A DNA stretch of 64,000 bases from Mimachlamys varia (Eukaryota; Mollusca; Bivalvia; Pectinida; Pectinidae). The stretch is from the NCBI GenBank assembly GCA_947623455.1, contig OX392536.1:34787465-34851464 (forward strand). The letters are read 5' to 3'. How positions within the stretch are numbered: position 1 is the stretch's first letter; every line of letters begins with the position of its first letter. A program made the translations under genes and the position numbers. The notes beneath the pieces are model-generated. The model did not search any database, was not told where the DNA came from, and worked only from the letters and a program-made list of their open reading frames with translations. Of the stretch, positions 38,001 to 48,162 are shown piece by piece.

Positions 38001-40775
38001 CTCTACATCGTAGGTGATCTACACTCTCTACTCTCTACATCGTAGGTGATCTACGCTCTCTACATCGTAGGTGATCTACGCTCTCTACATCATAGGTGAT
38101 CTACACTCTCTACAGCATAGGTGATCTACGCTCTCTACATCATAGGTGATCTACGCTCTCTACATCATAGGTGATCTACACTCTCTACAGCATAGGTGAT
38201 ATACGCTCTCTACATCATAGGTGATCTACGCTCTCTACATCATAGGTGATCTACTCTCTCTACAGTATAGGTGATCTACGCTCTCTACATCATAGGTGAT
38301 CTACGCTTTCTACAGCGTAGGTGATCTACGCTCTCTACATCATAGGTGATCTACACTCTCTACAGCGTAGGTGATCTACGCTCTCTACATCGTAGGTGAT
38401 CTACGCTCTCTACATCATAGGTGATCTACGCTCTCTACATCATAGGTGATCTACGCTCTCTACATCATAGGTGATCTACGCTCTCTACATCATAGGTGAT
38501 CTACGCTCTCTACATCATAGGTGATATACGCTCTCTACAGCGTAGGTGATCTACACTCTCTACATCGTAGGTGATCTACGCTCTCTACAGCGTAGGTGAT
38601 CTACGCTCTCTACAGTGTAGGTGATCTACGCTCTCTACAGCATAGGTGATCTACGCTCTCTACAGCATAGGTGATATACGCTCTCTACAGCATAGGTGAT
38701 CTACGTTCTCTACATCATAGGTGATCTACGCTCTCTACATCATAGGTGATCTACGCTCTCTACAGCATAGGTGATCTACGCTCTCTACATCGTAGGTGAT
38801 CTACACTCTCTACATCATAGGTGATCTACGCTCTCTACAGCATATAGGTGATCTACGCTCTCTACAGCATAGGTGATCTACGCTCTCTACATCATAGGTA
38901 ATCTACGCTCTCTTCATCATAGGTGATCTACACTCTCTACATCATAGGTGATCTACGCTCTCTACATCATAGGTGATCTACGCTCTCTACAGCATATGTG
39001 ATCTACGCTCTCTACAGCATAGGTGATCTACACTCTCTACATCATAGGTGATCTACGCTCTCTACAGCATAGGTGATCTACACTCTCTACATCATAGGTG
39101 ATCTACACTCTCTACAGCGTTGGTGATCTACGCTCTCTACATCATAGGTGATCTACGCTCTCTACATCATAGGTGATCTACGCTCACTAAATCATTGGTG
39201 ATCAACGCTCTCTACAGCATAGGTGATCTACGCTCTCTACATCATAGATGATCTACGCTCTCTACAGCATAGGTGATCTACGCTCTCTACAGCGTGGGTG
39301 ATCTACACTCTCTACAGCATAGGTGATCTACACTCTCTACATCATAGGTGATCTACACTCTCTACAGCGTAGGTGATCTACGCTCTCTACAGCGTAGGTG
39401 ATCTACGCTCTCTACATCATAGTGATCTACGCTCTCTACATCATAGGTGATCTACGCTCTCTACAGCATAGGTGATATACGCTCTCTACAGCGTAGGTGA
39501 TCTACACTCTCTACATCGTAGGTGATATACGCTCTCTACAGCGTAGGTGATCTACGCTCTCTACAGCATAGGTGATCTACACTCTCTACATCATAGGTGA
39601 TCTACACTCTCTATATCGTAGGTGATCTACGCTCTCTACATCGTAGGTGATCTACACTCTCTACATCATAGGTGATCTACGCTCTCTACATCATAGGTGA
39701 TCTACGCTCTCTACATCGTAGGTGATCTACACTCTCTACATCATAGGTGATCTACGCTCTCTACATCGTAGGTGATCTACACTCTCTACATCATAGGTGA
39801 TCTACGCTCTCTACAGCATATAGGTGATCTACGCTCTCTACAGCATAGGTGATCTACTCTCTCTACAGCGTAGGTGATCTACACTCTCTACATCATAGGT
39901 GATCTACGCTCTCTACATCATAGGTAATCTACGCTCTCTACAGCATAGGTAATCTACACTCTCTACATCATAGGTGATCTACTCTCTCTACAGCATAGGT
40001 GATCTACGCTCTCTACATCATAGGTGATCTACTCTCTCTACAGCATAGGTAATCTACACTCTCTACATCATAGGTGATCTACACTCTCTACATCGTAGGT
40101 GATCTACACTCTCTACATCATGGGTGATCTACACTCTCTTTAGCATAGGTGATCTACGCTCTCTACATCATAGGTGATCTACGCTCTCTACAGCATAGGT
40201 GATCTACACTCTCTACATCATAGGTGATCTACGCTCTCTACATCATAGGTGATCTACGCTCTCTACAGCATAGGCGATCTACGGTCTCTACAGCATAGGT
40301 GATCTACACTCTCTTCAGCATAGGTGATCTACGCTCTCTTCAGCATAGGTGATCTACACTCACTTCAGCATAGGTGATCTACGCTCTCTACATCATAGGT
40401 GATCTACGCTCTCTACAGCATAGGTGATCTACACTCTCTACATCATAGGTGATCTACGCTCTCTACAGCATAGGTGATCTACGCTCTTTACATCATAGGT
40501 GATCTACACTCTCTACATCATAGGTGATCTACGCTCTCTACATCATAGGTAATCTACGCTCTCTTCATCATAGGTGATCTACACTCTCTACATCATAGGT
40601 GATCTACGCTCTCTACATCATAGGTGATCTACGCTCTCTACAGCATAAGTGATCTACGCTCTCTACATCATAGGTAATCTACGCTCTCTACAACGTAGGT
40701 GATCTACGCTCTCTACAGCATAGGTGATCTACTCTCTCTACAGAGTAGGTGATCGTAACTCCTTGATATCGAGGA
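23066..40775. repeat. 25-bp satellite, 17.7 kb (about 700 units) flanked by MITE-like ends
   Basis: The unit core is GGTGATCTACGCTCTCTAC followed by a variable six-base tail: AGCATA, ATCATA, AGCGTA, ATCGTA, AGTATA or AGTGTA. Sub-variants include CACTC/TCTCTC for CGCTC and TTCAG for TACAG. Most units hold one GATC. Where the tail is AGCGTA the unit can form a hairpin, CTACGCT-ctctac-AGCGTAG. The left edge reads CAGGAGTTACGCTCACCTAC and the right edge GTAGGTGATCGTAACTCC then TTGATATCGAGGATG: an inverted pair that resembles the ends of the element at 4178-4507. Rare markers show block duplication: the 27-bp unit GCATATAGG at 26325, 27827, 30354, 32430, 33932, 37157, 38841 and 39817, and CTCTTTAGCAT at 26644, 28146, 30673, 32749, 34251, 37476 and 40136. 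No frame of any length survives. Confidence 0.98.
28590..28760. repeat. 50-bp dimer patch inside the 25-bp satellite
   Basis: Here units with CACTCTCTTCAGTATAGG alternate with TCTCTCTTCAGTATAGG, giving a 50-bp higher-order period. Similar patches recur near 28885-29040, 31110-31280, 31425-31560, 34690-34860 and 35000-35140, at the offsets expected from the block duplications. Confidence 0.85.
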
Positions 40776-41526
40776 TGCAGTTTCTGTTGCTGTCGTATAG
40801 TCCTTGTTTGTTGGTACCCTGCCGGTATGTTTTAGAATTCCATCTCACATACTGATACTTTTATATAATTTGGGTCGATCATAACCACAAAGAACTATTG
40901 CCGCATATGGTCGCGTTCACACCTTTGATGAAATCGAGTCTATCACACACTAATTTGTGTTAAACGCGACTAATTGTGTTCGTGGATAATTCGTCTTACA
41001 CCACATGTGGCACCCGTCATTATATCATCATATGTGGCATCCTTCGCCACCACATTTGACAGTCATTATGATATCTCCTGTCATAACATGTAGCACTTCG
41101 TCACCTAAGTTTACACCCATCATGTTTTCTGTTCTGATGTCACCATATGTGGCACCCGTCATGATGTCACGAGACTGCATGCAGGCACGAGTCCAAGAAT
41201 TTTTCCATGTTTTTCAAAAATGAATGTTGATGCGACGTTACAAATGAGATACACACAGACCCATGTTAGGGGTTTCACTATGAATTTAGGTCAGTCTGTG
41301 TGGAGACACGCCATTGGGGGCGCACGTGTATGTCCTTGCTGTTTTTGTCTACTTTAGACACATTTATTGACTAAAAATAAACATAGGACTAGGTTATTAA
41401 TATCATAATAACAAGTTTAAAAGTACCGTCAAATTTTAAGATTATGACATAATCTCGTGGACTGTATAACATGAAGATATGTATAGTGGACGTCTTCTGT
41501 ATACTTTTATAGTGGTTACGATTAAA
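40776..41526. other. Non-coding stretch after the giant array
   Basis: Unique DNA. A weak repeat of ATGTGGCACCCGTCAT (about 41006, 41031 with changes, and 41149) lies in the first half and accounts for the 72-codon frame at 41005-41223. I see no exon or RNA gene. Confidence 0.5.
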
Positions 41527-41900
41527 GAGTGTAAACCCTGTTTATGTACTGATGGTGCAGGAGTGGGGACTTCTACGAGTGTAAACCCTATATATGTACT
41601 GATGGTGCAGGAGTGGGGATTTCTACGAGTGTAAACCCTATATATGTACTGATGGTGCAGGAGTGGGGACTTCTACGAGTGTAAACCCTATATATGTACT
41701 GATGGTGCCGGGGTGGGGACTTCTTACGAGTGTAAACCCTATATATGTACTGATGGTGCAGGAGTGGGGACTTTTACGAGTGTAAACCCTATATATGTAC
41801 TGATGGTGCAGGAGTGGGGACTTCTACGAGTGTAAACCCTATATATGTACTGATGGTGTAGGAGTGGGGACTTCTACGAGTGTAAACCCTATATATGTAC
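41527..41900. repeat. 50-bp tandem repeat, 7.5 units
   Basis: The unit contains GAGTGTAAACCCTATATATG, then TACTGATGGTGCAGGAGTGG and GGACTTCTAC. Units are nearly identical; one has an extra T (CTTCTTACGAG) and one has CCGGGG for CAGGAG. It ends abruptly at ATATATGTAC then GACG. Confidence 0.95.
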
Positions 41901-42012
41901 GACGTTCTTGACATTGTGAGCTATGATGTCTCAATGTTGTCGGAAAAGTAGGGTTACGAGGAATGTCGGTTGTGTTGCGACATTGTAGTCAGTAGTCTGT
42001 ATGTTCTAAATG

Positions 42013-42128
42013 AAGACAAGATATCTTTTATAATTCTTATATAATATAAAAGATATCTTATATACTTTATAAAATATCGCATAACCTTTTCTTTATAAGA
42101 TATCTTATATCTTTTATGAGATATCTTA
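42013..42128. repeat. AT-rich palindromic cluster of AAGATATCTT words
   Basis: AAGATATCTT and AGATATCTTAT recur five or six times in about 115 bp, mixed with runs of TTATA. Strong local self-complementarity; non-coding. Confidence 0.75.
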
Positions 42129-42184
42129 TTTCTACCACAATAACCAGTGTTCTCTCATATCTCGCCATGTTGGATAGAGGTTGC

Positions 42185-42850
42185 CCATGTAAGAAAGCTA
42201 TGTAAGAAAAATCTTTCTCGCACCTCGGACAGGGAAATCTCACGTGATACCCAGTGCTAGATTTTTCTATCTCGTCCGATCTGTCTGGTACCTTTTCGTG
42301 AGTTTTGGCGGAAATTTAACCCATTCATGTATTCATCCGCGCAAGTGACGTAATACTCTCGAATCGGTGACGTCACACGCTCAAGTTAACCAATATTATT
42401 AGAAATATGTGCATTCAAACTGTTTTTGTCATGTTTTTAATTACTATGTATTGTTTGGTTGGTTCTTGTTAATTATCTAAATAATATGTACCGATTGATC
42501 ATTGTTATTCTTCTTTGATATAACCGAACTATATTTTTACGCGAAGGACTGAATTCGAAGCGCAGATGAAGTGGTTAATCGACTTTGAACCGGGAGGCCC
42601 CAGACGGGATACTCTTATACGCTAAACGCATATATAGATGGTTTGTTATTATACAACTAGATATATGTAAGAGGTGCGAGAAAAAAAATCTATTACCTGT
42701 AAGTGATCGAGATCGGGTTATCTCAGTCGAGGGCTAAGATTCTGTAACATCCCAACCTCGGCTAACGCCTCGGTTGGGATTATGTTACAGAATCTTAGCC
42801 CTCGACTGAGATAACCCGATCTCGATCACTTACAGGTAATAGATTTTATT
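42185..42850. mobile_element. Inverted-repeat element ending in a 163-bp long hairpin
   Basis: The hairpin at 42685-42847 has 73-76-bp arms: AATCTATTACCTGTAAGTGA through TGTAACATCCCAACC on the left, and the reverse complement from GGTTGGGAT to the final ATAGATTTT on the right, differing by a 3-base insertion. The arms are otherwise essentially perfect. Upstream, AATCTTTCTCGCACCTC near 42209 is inverted relative to GAGGTGCGAGAAAAAAAAT near 42671, so the hairpin may be one end of a larger element. No coding capacity. Confidence 0.7.
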
Positions 42851-42950
42851 TTCTCTCATGTCTAGGTGTGTAATACTGGCCTGTCCAGGGCAATACACAC
42901 ATGATCGCTGTGGTTGTATTACACCCCTACCCATGCAATACAGCCACCGC

Positions 42951-43880
42951 GTGACGTCACAATGGCGCAACAATGTCGTGACGTCACGAGTTCGGTAAAA
43001 TCTGATGCAGAAAAAAGAAAAATGGCGACGTGATGAAATTAAAACCTTTCACGATATTTTAACCGTGTACATTAGAAAGCTGAGATTATTTTTTCTGCGC
43101 AAACTACGTTTGCAAATATGGGGTATGCTCGATCTCGCTGTATCATTTGTTTTCGTCAAAATAATTAAAGGAAAAATTTGATAGTTTCAAAATGGTGGCC
43201 AGTCAAAAGTATTTTCATGGTTTTTGAGCTTATTCAAGTAGTTGAAATGAGAGAAAAATACTCTTTCATGACCAAAGGTGTAAGATAGGGAAATTCCACC
43301 CTCGGGATTTTCAAATTTGGCAAAACCCTCGGCAAAGCCTCGGGTTGTACCAAATTTGAAAACCCCTCGGGTGGAATTTCCCTATCTTACACCTCTGGTC
43401 ATGAAAGAGTCTTATAATCTTACATAGCATTTCACGCGACGTGACGTCACAATGGCTCAACAATGACGTCACGAATACGGTAAACTCTGATGCCGGAAAG
43501 AGAAAACGACGGCGTGATAAAATTAAAACCTTTCACAAAATCTTAACCATAAACACCAGGAAGAGGAGATTAATTTTTCTGAGCAAACTTTGTTTGCAAA
43601 TATAGGGTATGCTTAAACTCGCTGTCTAATTTGTTTTCGTCAAAAAAAGCTCATGGAAAAGTTGAAATTTCAAAATGGTAGCCTATTTTCATGGTTTTTG
43701 AGCTTATTCGGGTAGTTGATATGAGAGAAAAAAAACTCTTCGGGATCTCCTCGGGAGATCCCGGGATCACAAAATGTGGTAAAACCCTCGGCAAGCCTCG
43801 GGTTTCACCACATTTTGTGACCCCTCGGGTGGAATATCCCTATCCTACATACACGCATATGAAAGAGTCTTATATTATTC
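42951..43880. repeat. 490-bp direct duplication, each unit with a long hairpin
   Basis: GTGACGTCACAATGG starts unit 1 at 42951 and unit 2 at 43441. The two share, in order, ACGTCACGA, GGTAAA.TCTGATGC, AAAATTAAAACCTTTCAC, GTTTGCAAATA, TTTGTTTTCGTCAA, TTTCAAAATGGT and TTTTCATGGTTTTTGAGCTT. Each ends in a palindrome: 43260-43410 (arms ACTCTTTCATGACC...AGATAGGGAAATTCCACCCT and its complement) and about 43733-43869 (centre CCTCGGCAAGCCTCGG). Divergence of roughly 15-20 percent suggests an old event. ATGACGTCA-type words resemble CRE sites but are simply part of the repeat. Confidence 0.85.
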
Positions 43881-44177
43881 CGATCTCAGACCATTGTATA
43901 AACGTGCTGACTGTTGGATAAATATATGTTATATACCACTAGTGGAATATGACCTTCCGGACTTTTGATTGGTTGAGAAGATGAACTTTGACCAGAAATC
44001 ACGTGGGTCAATGCAACGTGCTGATTGTTACCGTCGTCATCGATTGTTGACGTCGTCCCAATTTGGCGGGAGTATATATATACGAGATGATGTGTTTTCG
44101 CGCAAATATCATCCACGGTTCACAGAAATCATCAATGTCACTGCGACTTAATAGTATTGTGGAAGAAACAGATCACG

Positions 44178-44342
44178 CGACTTGTGGTTATTGGATATGG
44201 AATTTAATTCACTCTCGTTAATTATTCTTTTAAAGTTACAAAGAACACTCGCTAAAGTTCGTGTTTTTTGTAACTTTTAAAAAATAATTAACTCGAGTGA
44301 AATAAATTCCATTTCCAACAACCACTCGTTGTGTAACCTCTA
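44178..44342. mobile_element. Palindromic MITE-like element
   Basis: The left arm, GTGGTTATTGGATATGGAAT then TTAATTC...TTAATTATTCTTTTAAAGTTAC, pairs with the right arm, GTAACTTTTAAAAAATAATT then AACTCG...ATTCCATTTCCAACAACCAC. The loop includes CACTCGCTAAAGTTCGTG. A half copy lies at 12890-13012. Non-coding. Confidence 0.8.
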
Positions 44343-44449
44343 TATATTATATAAGACTCTTATATGAATTCGTGTTCGGGCACCCTGGTATATTTGTGTT
44401 GGCTGTGATGTTGTCGATCATAATTACTTATTGGAGTTTACTTGGCTAA

Positions 44450-44715
44450 TGTTTCTTCACGTTAATTTTACGTGAAATGCAAATGATTTTTACATGAATT
44501 TCATGTGAAATTTACATGACTCTTTCTTTCGTGTGAAATTCACATGATTGTTTTTTTCACGAGACATTCAAGTGAAAAAATAAGCTTAAAAACTCAACTT
44601 AAATACATTTTTATATGAAATTCATACGAAATTTAGAAAAAAAGTCTCGTTTAATTCACGTGAAATCCACTTGTTAACCACATTTCACGTGAAAATCACG
44701 TGAAAAAATTTTGCC
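44450..44715. repeat. Cluster of TTCACGTGAAA-like palindromes
   Basis: About ten imperfect copies of TTCACGTGAAA (perfect near 44682) or its variants TTCATGTGAAA, TTCACATGA and TTTACGTGAAAT occur in 265 bp, at irregular spacing and in AT-rich DNA. It may be a degenerate repeat rather than a regulatory cluster. Confidence 0.65.
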
Positions 44716-44903
44716 TGCCTGCATATAATACTTCTTCATTTTCGTATATTTGACGTCGGGGTATAAAAATTGCCTTAGTAAGTCTTTCTTCCATATTCCT
44801 ACCGCGTCTACGTCCTCCTGGAATTCTATACTAGCCTTCTGTTGCTGTAAATTGATCGAGTATTCTCTGGTTGCAGTATTTGTAAGTCAGGTCGTCGATA
44901 GGA

Positions 44904-45015
44904 TTCCTTGAGCAATCTGATTAAAATACAGATCCTCACTATTACTATCGTGTGTAATACACGATGGTAATAGTGAGGATCTGTATTTTAATCAGATTGG
45001 TTCCTTGAGCAACAC
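44904..45015. mobile_element. Perfect hairpin MITE with 12-bp flanking direct repeat
   Basis: CAATCTGATTAAAATACAGA then TCCTCACTATTACTATCGTG at 44913-44952 is mirrored by CACGATGGTAATAGTGAGGA then TCTGTATTTTAATCAGATTG ending at 44999; the only arm difference is CTATCGTG against CACGATGG. TTCCTTGAGCAA flanks both sides, which looks like a long target-site duplication or a pre-existing repeat. Confidence 0.85.
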
Positions 45016-45666
45016 CTGATGTGCCTTATGTAAAACTGTTCGGGAGCGATGTGGTAAAAAATATGTTATTCATGCAAGTGATCCCTGTCGTTCCAAAGTA
45101 TTTAAGTTCAAATTATGTCAAATGTCAACCATTGTGTCCGGTTTAGTTCTGTGGACAAAGGTATGGTAAACATACGACGGTCTTTGGGATACCAGTACGA
45201 TGGGATACCAGCTGTACAAAGGTAGACTACTTGTGGATACGTTATATCAAGTACGATTTCGTTTCAAAATGAGATTTCTTAAAATTATCTGTATTTGTTA
45301 TTCAAAAGTCCATTATAAAAATTAATACTATTTATATTTTATGATTCATCGAAGAATTTTGGTTATTAAAATAGCATAATCATTAATATGACGTCACAAT
45401 TTACTGTAGTCACACCCGCGCGAGTTTTCTTTACATTAGTGCAGTATACATTTCTAATGCACAACATTTGATGAATTACCTCTTGGAGACACTATCTGTT
45501 ACACAGAATTAATGAAACATTTAATTAGCCTGACATTTAAAACCTGATGAAAGTGTGGATGAAATGGAGCTGAGCGACATTTTGTGGTTTGTACACTTGT
45601 AAGGTAACATCATATCGTATTTAAACCGAGCAACAGGTGCGACACCCCGTGACGGATACCCGTCTA
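45016..45666. other. AT-rich non-coding stretch
   Basis: No exon, RNA or repeat is recognised. Short direct repeat GGGATACCAG...GGGATACCAG at about 45187-45210. Confidence 0.5.
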
Positions 45667-46058
45667 TTAAGGCCCAATATACGTAACTTTCGGTAAAACT
45701 TGAAGCGAAAATCAAGGCTTATAACTTAGTATATTTATAAATTTAGTTAAGATTAGCTGATATCAGCAATATTCAAGATGAGTTTTTACGCGGTTACCGG
45801 TGCAGCAGTAGTTGAAATTCGGTATTTGTAAACACGCGTCCATTTTGAACCGTCTTCTACCTTCGGTTTGTTATTGAAGTGGGCCACACCTGAATTATTT
45901 TCAGTTCTTTGGATTTTTCTGTCAAGAGTTTCTTGTTAGTTACCGCTCAGGTTTACTTCGTTTTAGGCTTATTTTGCATTGTTATTAACTTGATTTTTTT
46001 GTCAGAATTTTTCAGAATCACGAAAAAATTCCTGAAGTTATGTATATTTGGCCTTTAA
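45667..46058 (+). mobile_element. TTAA-flanked MITE, copy C (longest)
   Basis: The ends are TTAA then GGCCCAATATACGTAACTTT on the left and AAGTTATGTATATTTGGCC then TTTAA on the right. At 392 bp it is the fullest of three copies. It retains TTCGTTTTAGGCTTATTTTGCA, shared with the reversed copy A but deleted from copy B. No reading frame. Confidence 0.88.
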
Positions 46059-47690
46059 TCGATCTTAATGTTTTTTAATAGTTTGGAATTTGTTCTGAAA
46101 TACAACATATGTTCTGCTTTAAAAGTATCCGAGCTTCGTAATTATAGAAATTGGAATATACTAAATGTATGTTAAATATATAACTTGAGGTAGGAATGAA
46201 TTATAACAGTAGCCGCAAATATACAAACGAACTCGAACTTAAGCCCCTGTTACATTTGACCGGATTTTCGAACATCAACGTATAGAAATTTGTTTTACCC
46301 GGTGGCAAACTTGTCAGTTCGGTAAAAGACCTATTACTGATGTGCAATTACATCAGCAATATGTCTTTTTACCAGACAGACTAACACGGAACGACTGAAA
46401 CGTACCGATAACGAACATGTAACGCATGGCTTCCGTTCATAAAACTGACATAAAACGAAATAAGTGTCATTCGTTTTCACGTTCGGAGGCCCAATACACA
46501 GGGACATGAGAATTTGTTACAGCTAGTTTTGGACCTAAACGAGGGTGTTTAGAGTAACTTTATACTTTTGGGGGGTTTAGATCAATTGTCTATAGAAATG
46601 TCCCCCCCCCCCCCCCCCCAATGGCCTTTATGGCTTTCAATTTTTTTTAATTTTTATAGTTATCCTAATTCTTTACAAATAGTTATAAAATGTTCTGAAC
46701 AATCGATGCGGAAGTCGGTGCTCGGCGACAGCTGGGAAATCCATCCCTTGGTAATTTTCAGTGTATATTTAACCTTATGAAATCATTTCGCTTGTCATGA
46801 GTTTGGCCGCTTATAGCATGACATCATACAAACCTTGGCTCCTGGCAATAAACAAATATTTCATCAATTTTTCTCCATTCCACGAGATTCTTCCTGATCT
46901 ACAACAAAAATGGGTTTTTTTGTTTTCATCTATTTTGAAAATTTCTAGTATTTTTATATTTCTATTTCGTAATATTCAGAAAATATACAATTATATTTGT
47001 ACATAATATATTGTGATTGATTGGTTTTCACAGTCTTTTCACATGTATATTTTACATCAGTTAATATTGAACTTATGGAGAATTGCGTAATCTATTCTAC
47101 TTCCAAGCGAGTAAATATAATAAGCAGAAATAACAACGGATTATTGCATAAGACGTCGTGATACACCAGTGCACAATGCTAAAAATGACATGTGCTCGAT
47201 ATAGCAAGTGCATGTAAAAATTTAATTGTTTGTTTCTTAGTCCGAGTTTCCTCTGGCCCAAACAACAGACTTAGATATTTTTACAAATGTATGTCTGGTG
47301 TGGTGCCCCTAACGAGTCAATTCTTTAAAATCCTTCCCCTACTGTAAGAATGAAAGGATTTGTTCCATATTTTGTCTTAAACATCCTTGGGTGAAGAGAA
47401 ACTAATTTTGTATTAACGGCGAGTTTGACCCCCCAGGGGTCTGAGAGGCTGGTCCAAACTAAGAAATGTTACTGTATCAAGTCTTTAAATATCCTTCTTC
47501 TTAAGAGATAGCAGAATATTGTCCATATATGGTCTGAAACAGCGTTTGGTGAAGAGAAATCAATTTTTACAATCAAGTTTTATATTCCTGACCTTTAAAT
47601 TCTTTCAATAACAGTTCGTATTCTGAAAAAAATTATCCCCCCCCCCCCCCCCCACCAACAATTCACCCCACACTCGTACCGTAGACAGCA
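46059..47690. other. Non-coding stretch with two poly-C tracts
   Basis: AT-rich DNA with C-runs at 46602-46619 and 47637-47653. GAACTTAAGCCCCTGTTACA and the ACGTATAG/ACGTACCG region near 46250-46410 hint at an inverted-repeat element, but I cannot define ends. The short frames at 46568-46780 and 46797-47006 look like chance. Confidence 0.5.
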
Positions 47691-47692
47691 CG

Positions 47693-47986
47693 ATGAACAC
47701 TATATTAAGACTTCTTGGGTGCACTTGTCGAGTACTGGATGCAGTCAATCGAATGCAATGTCTTACCCCTCTAAGAAGACGTCATCGTATCCATCGACAT
47801 CGACATTGTAATAGTCCGGCGGAATACAATGTTACGTTTGAAGACCTGATGGGTACTTTAAAAGGAACATTAGGTGTACACCGCGTCAGGACGACATTGC
47901 ATTCATTTCATCGGACTCTGAAAACGACCGAAACAAAACCTGTTCCAGATTACCTTTGGAAACTAGCGTCGAGGCTCTATTATTGA
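47693..47986 (+). CDS. Unrecognised 97-codon open frame
   Basis: An ATG-initiated frame with basic, mixed composition (CLTPLRRRHRIHRHRHCNSP, then FEDLMGTLKGTLGVHRVRTT). I recognise no domain. It lies about 600 bp upstream of the decayed reverse-transcriptase element on the same strand, which could make it part of that element or host sequence, but nothing links them directly. It may equally be chance. Confidence 0.2.
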   Translation: MNTILRLLGCTCRVLDAVNRMQCLTPLRRRHRIHRHRHCNSPAEYNVTFEDLMGTLKGTLGVHRVRTTLHSFHRTLKTTETKPVPDYLWKLASRLYY

Positions 47987-48162
47987 CGATGTGGCACACT
48001 TCGACTTTTTAAGACTGTTAAAGCGGCAGCCATGAGGCACAATCGACTCGACATTTCACGGAAGTCGAATTGCCAACAAGGGGTTTGATGCCATTAGCAA
48101 CACCAAAAGTCTGTTCGGGCTAGCATACCACCGTTCTTCCGATATACAGGTACACTTATCTT

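Noticed and set aside
23066..40775. CRISPR array
   Set aside because: The period is 25 bp with no distinct spacers; variation is small and shared among units. The surrounding DNA is eukaryotic, with no cas genes.
42951..43470. CRE-like (TGACGTCA) promoter cluster
   Set aside because: The sites belong to a duplicated repeat unit, and no start site or coding exon is near.
46250..46460. Inverted-repeat element around GTTACATTTGACCGGATTTT
   Set aside because: I could not find a convincing partner end or target duplication.
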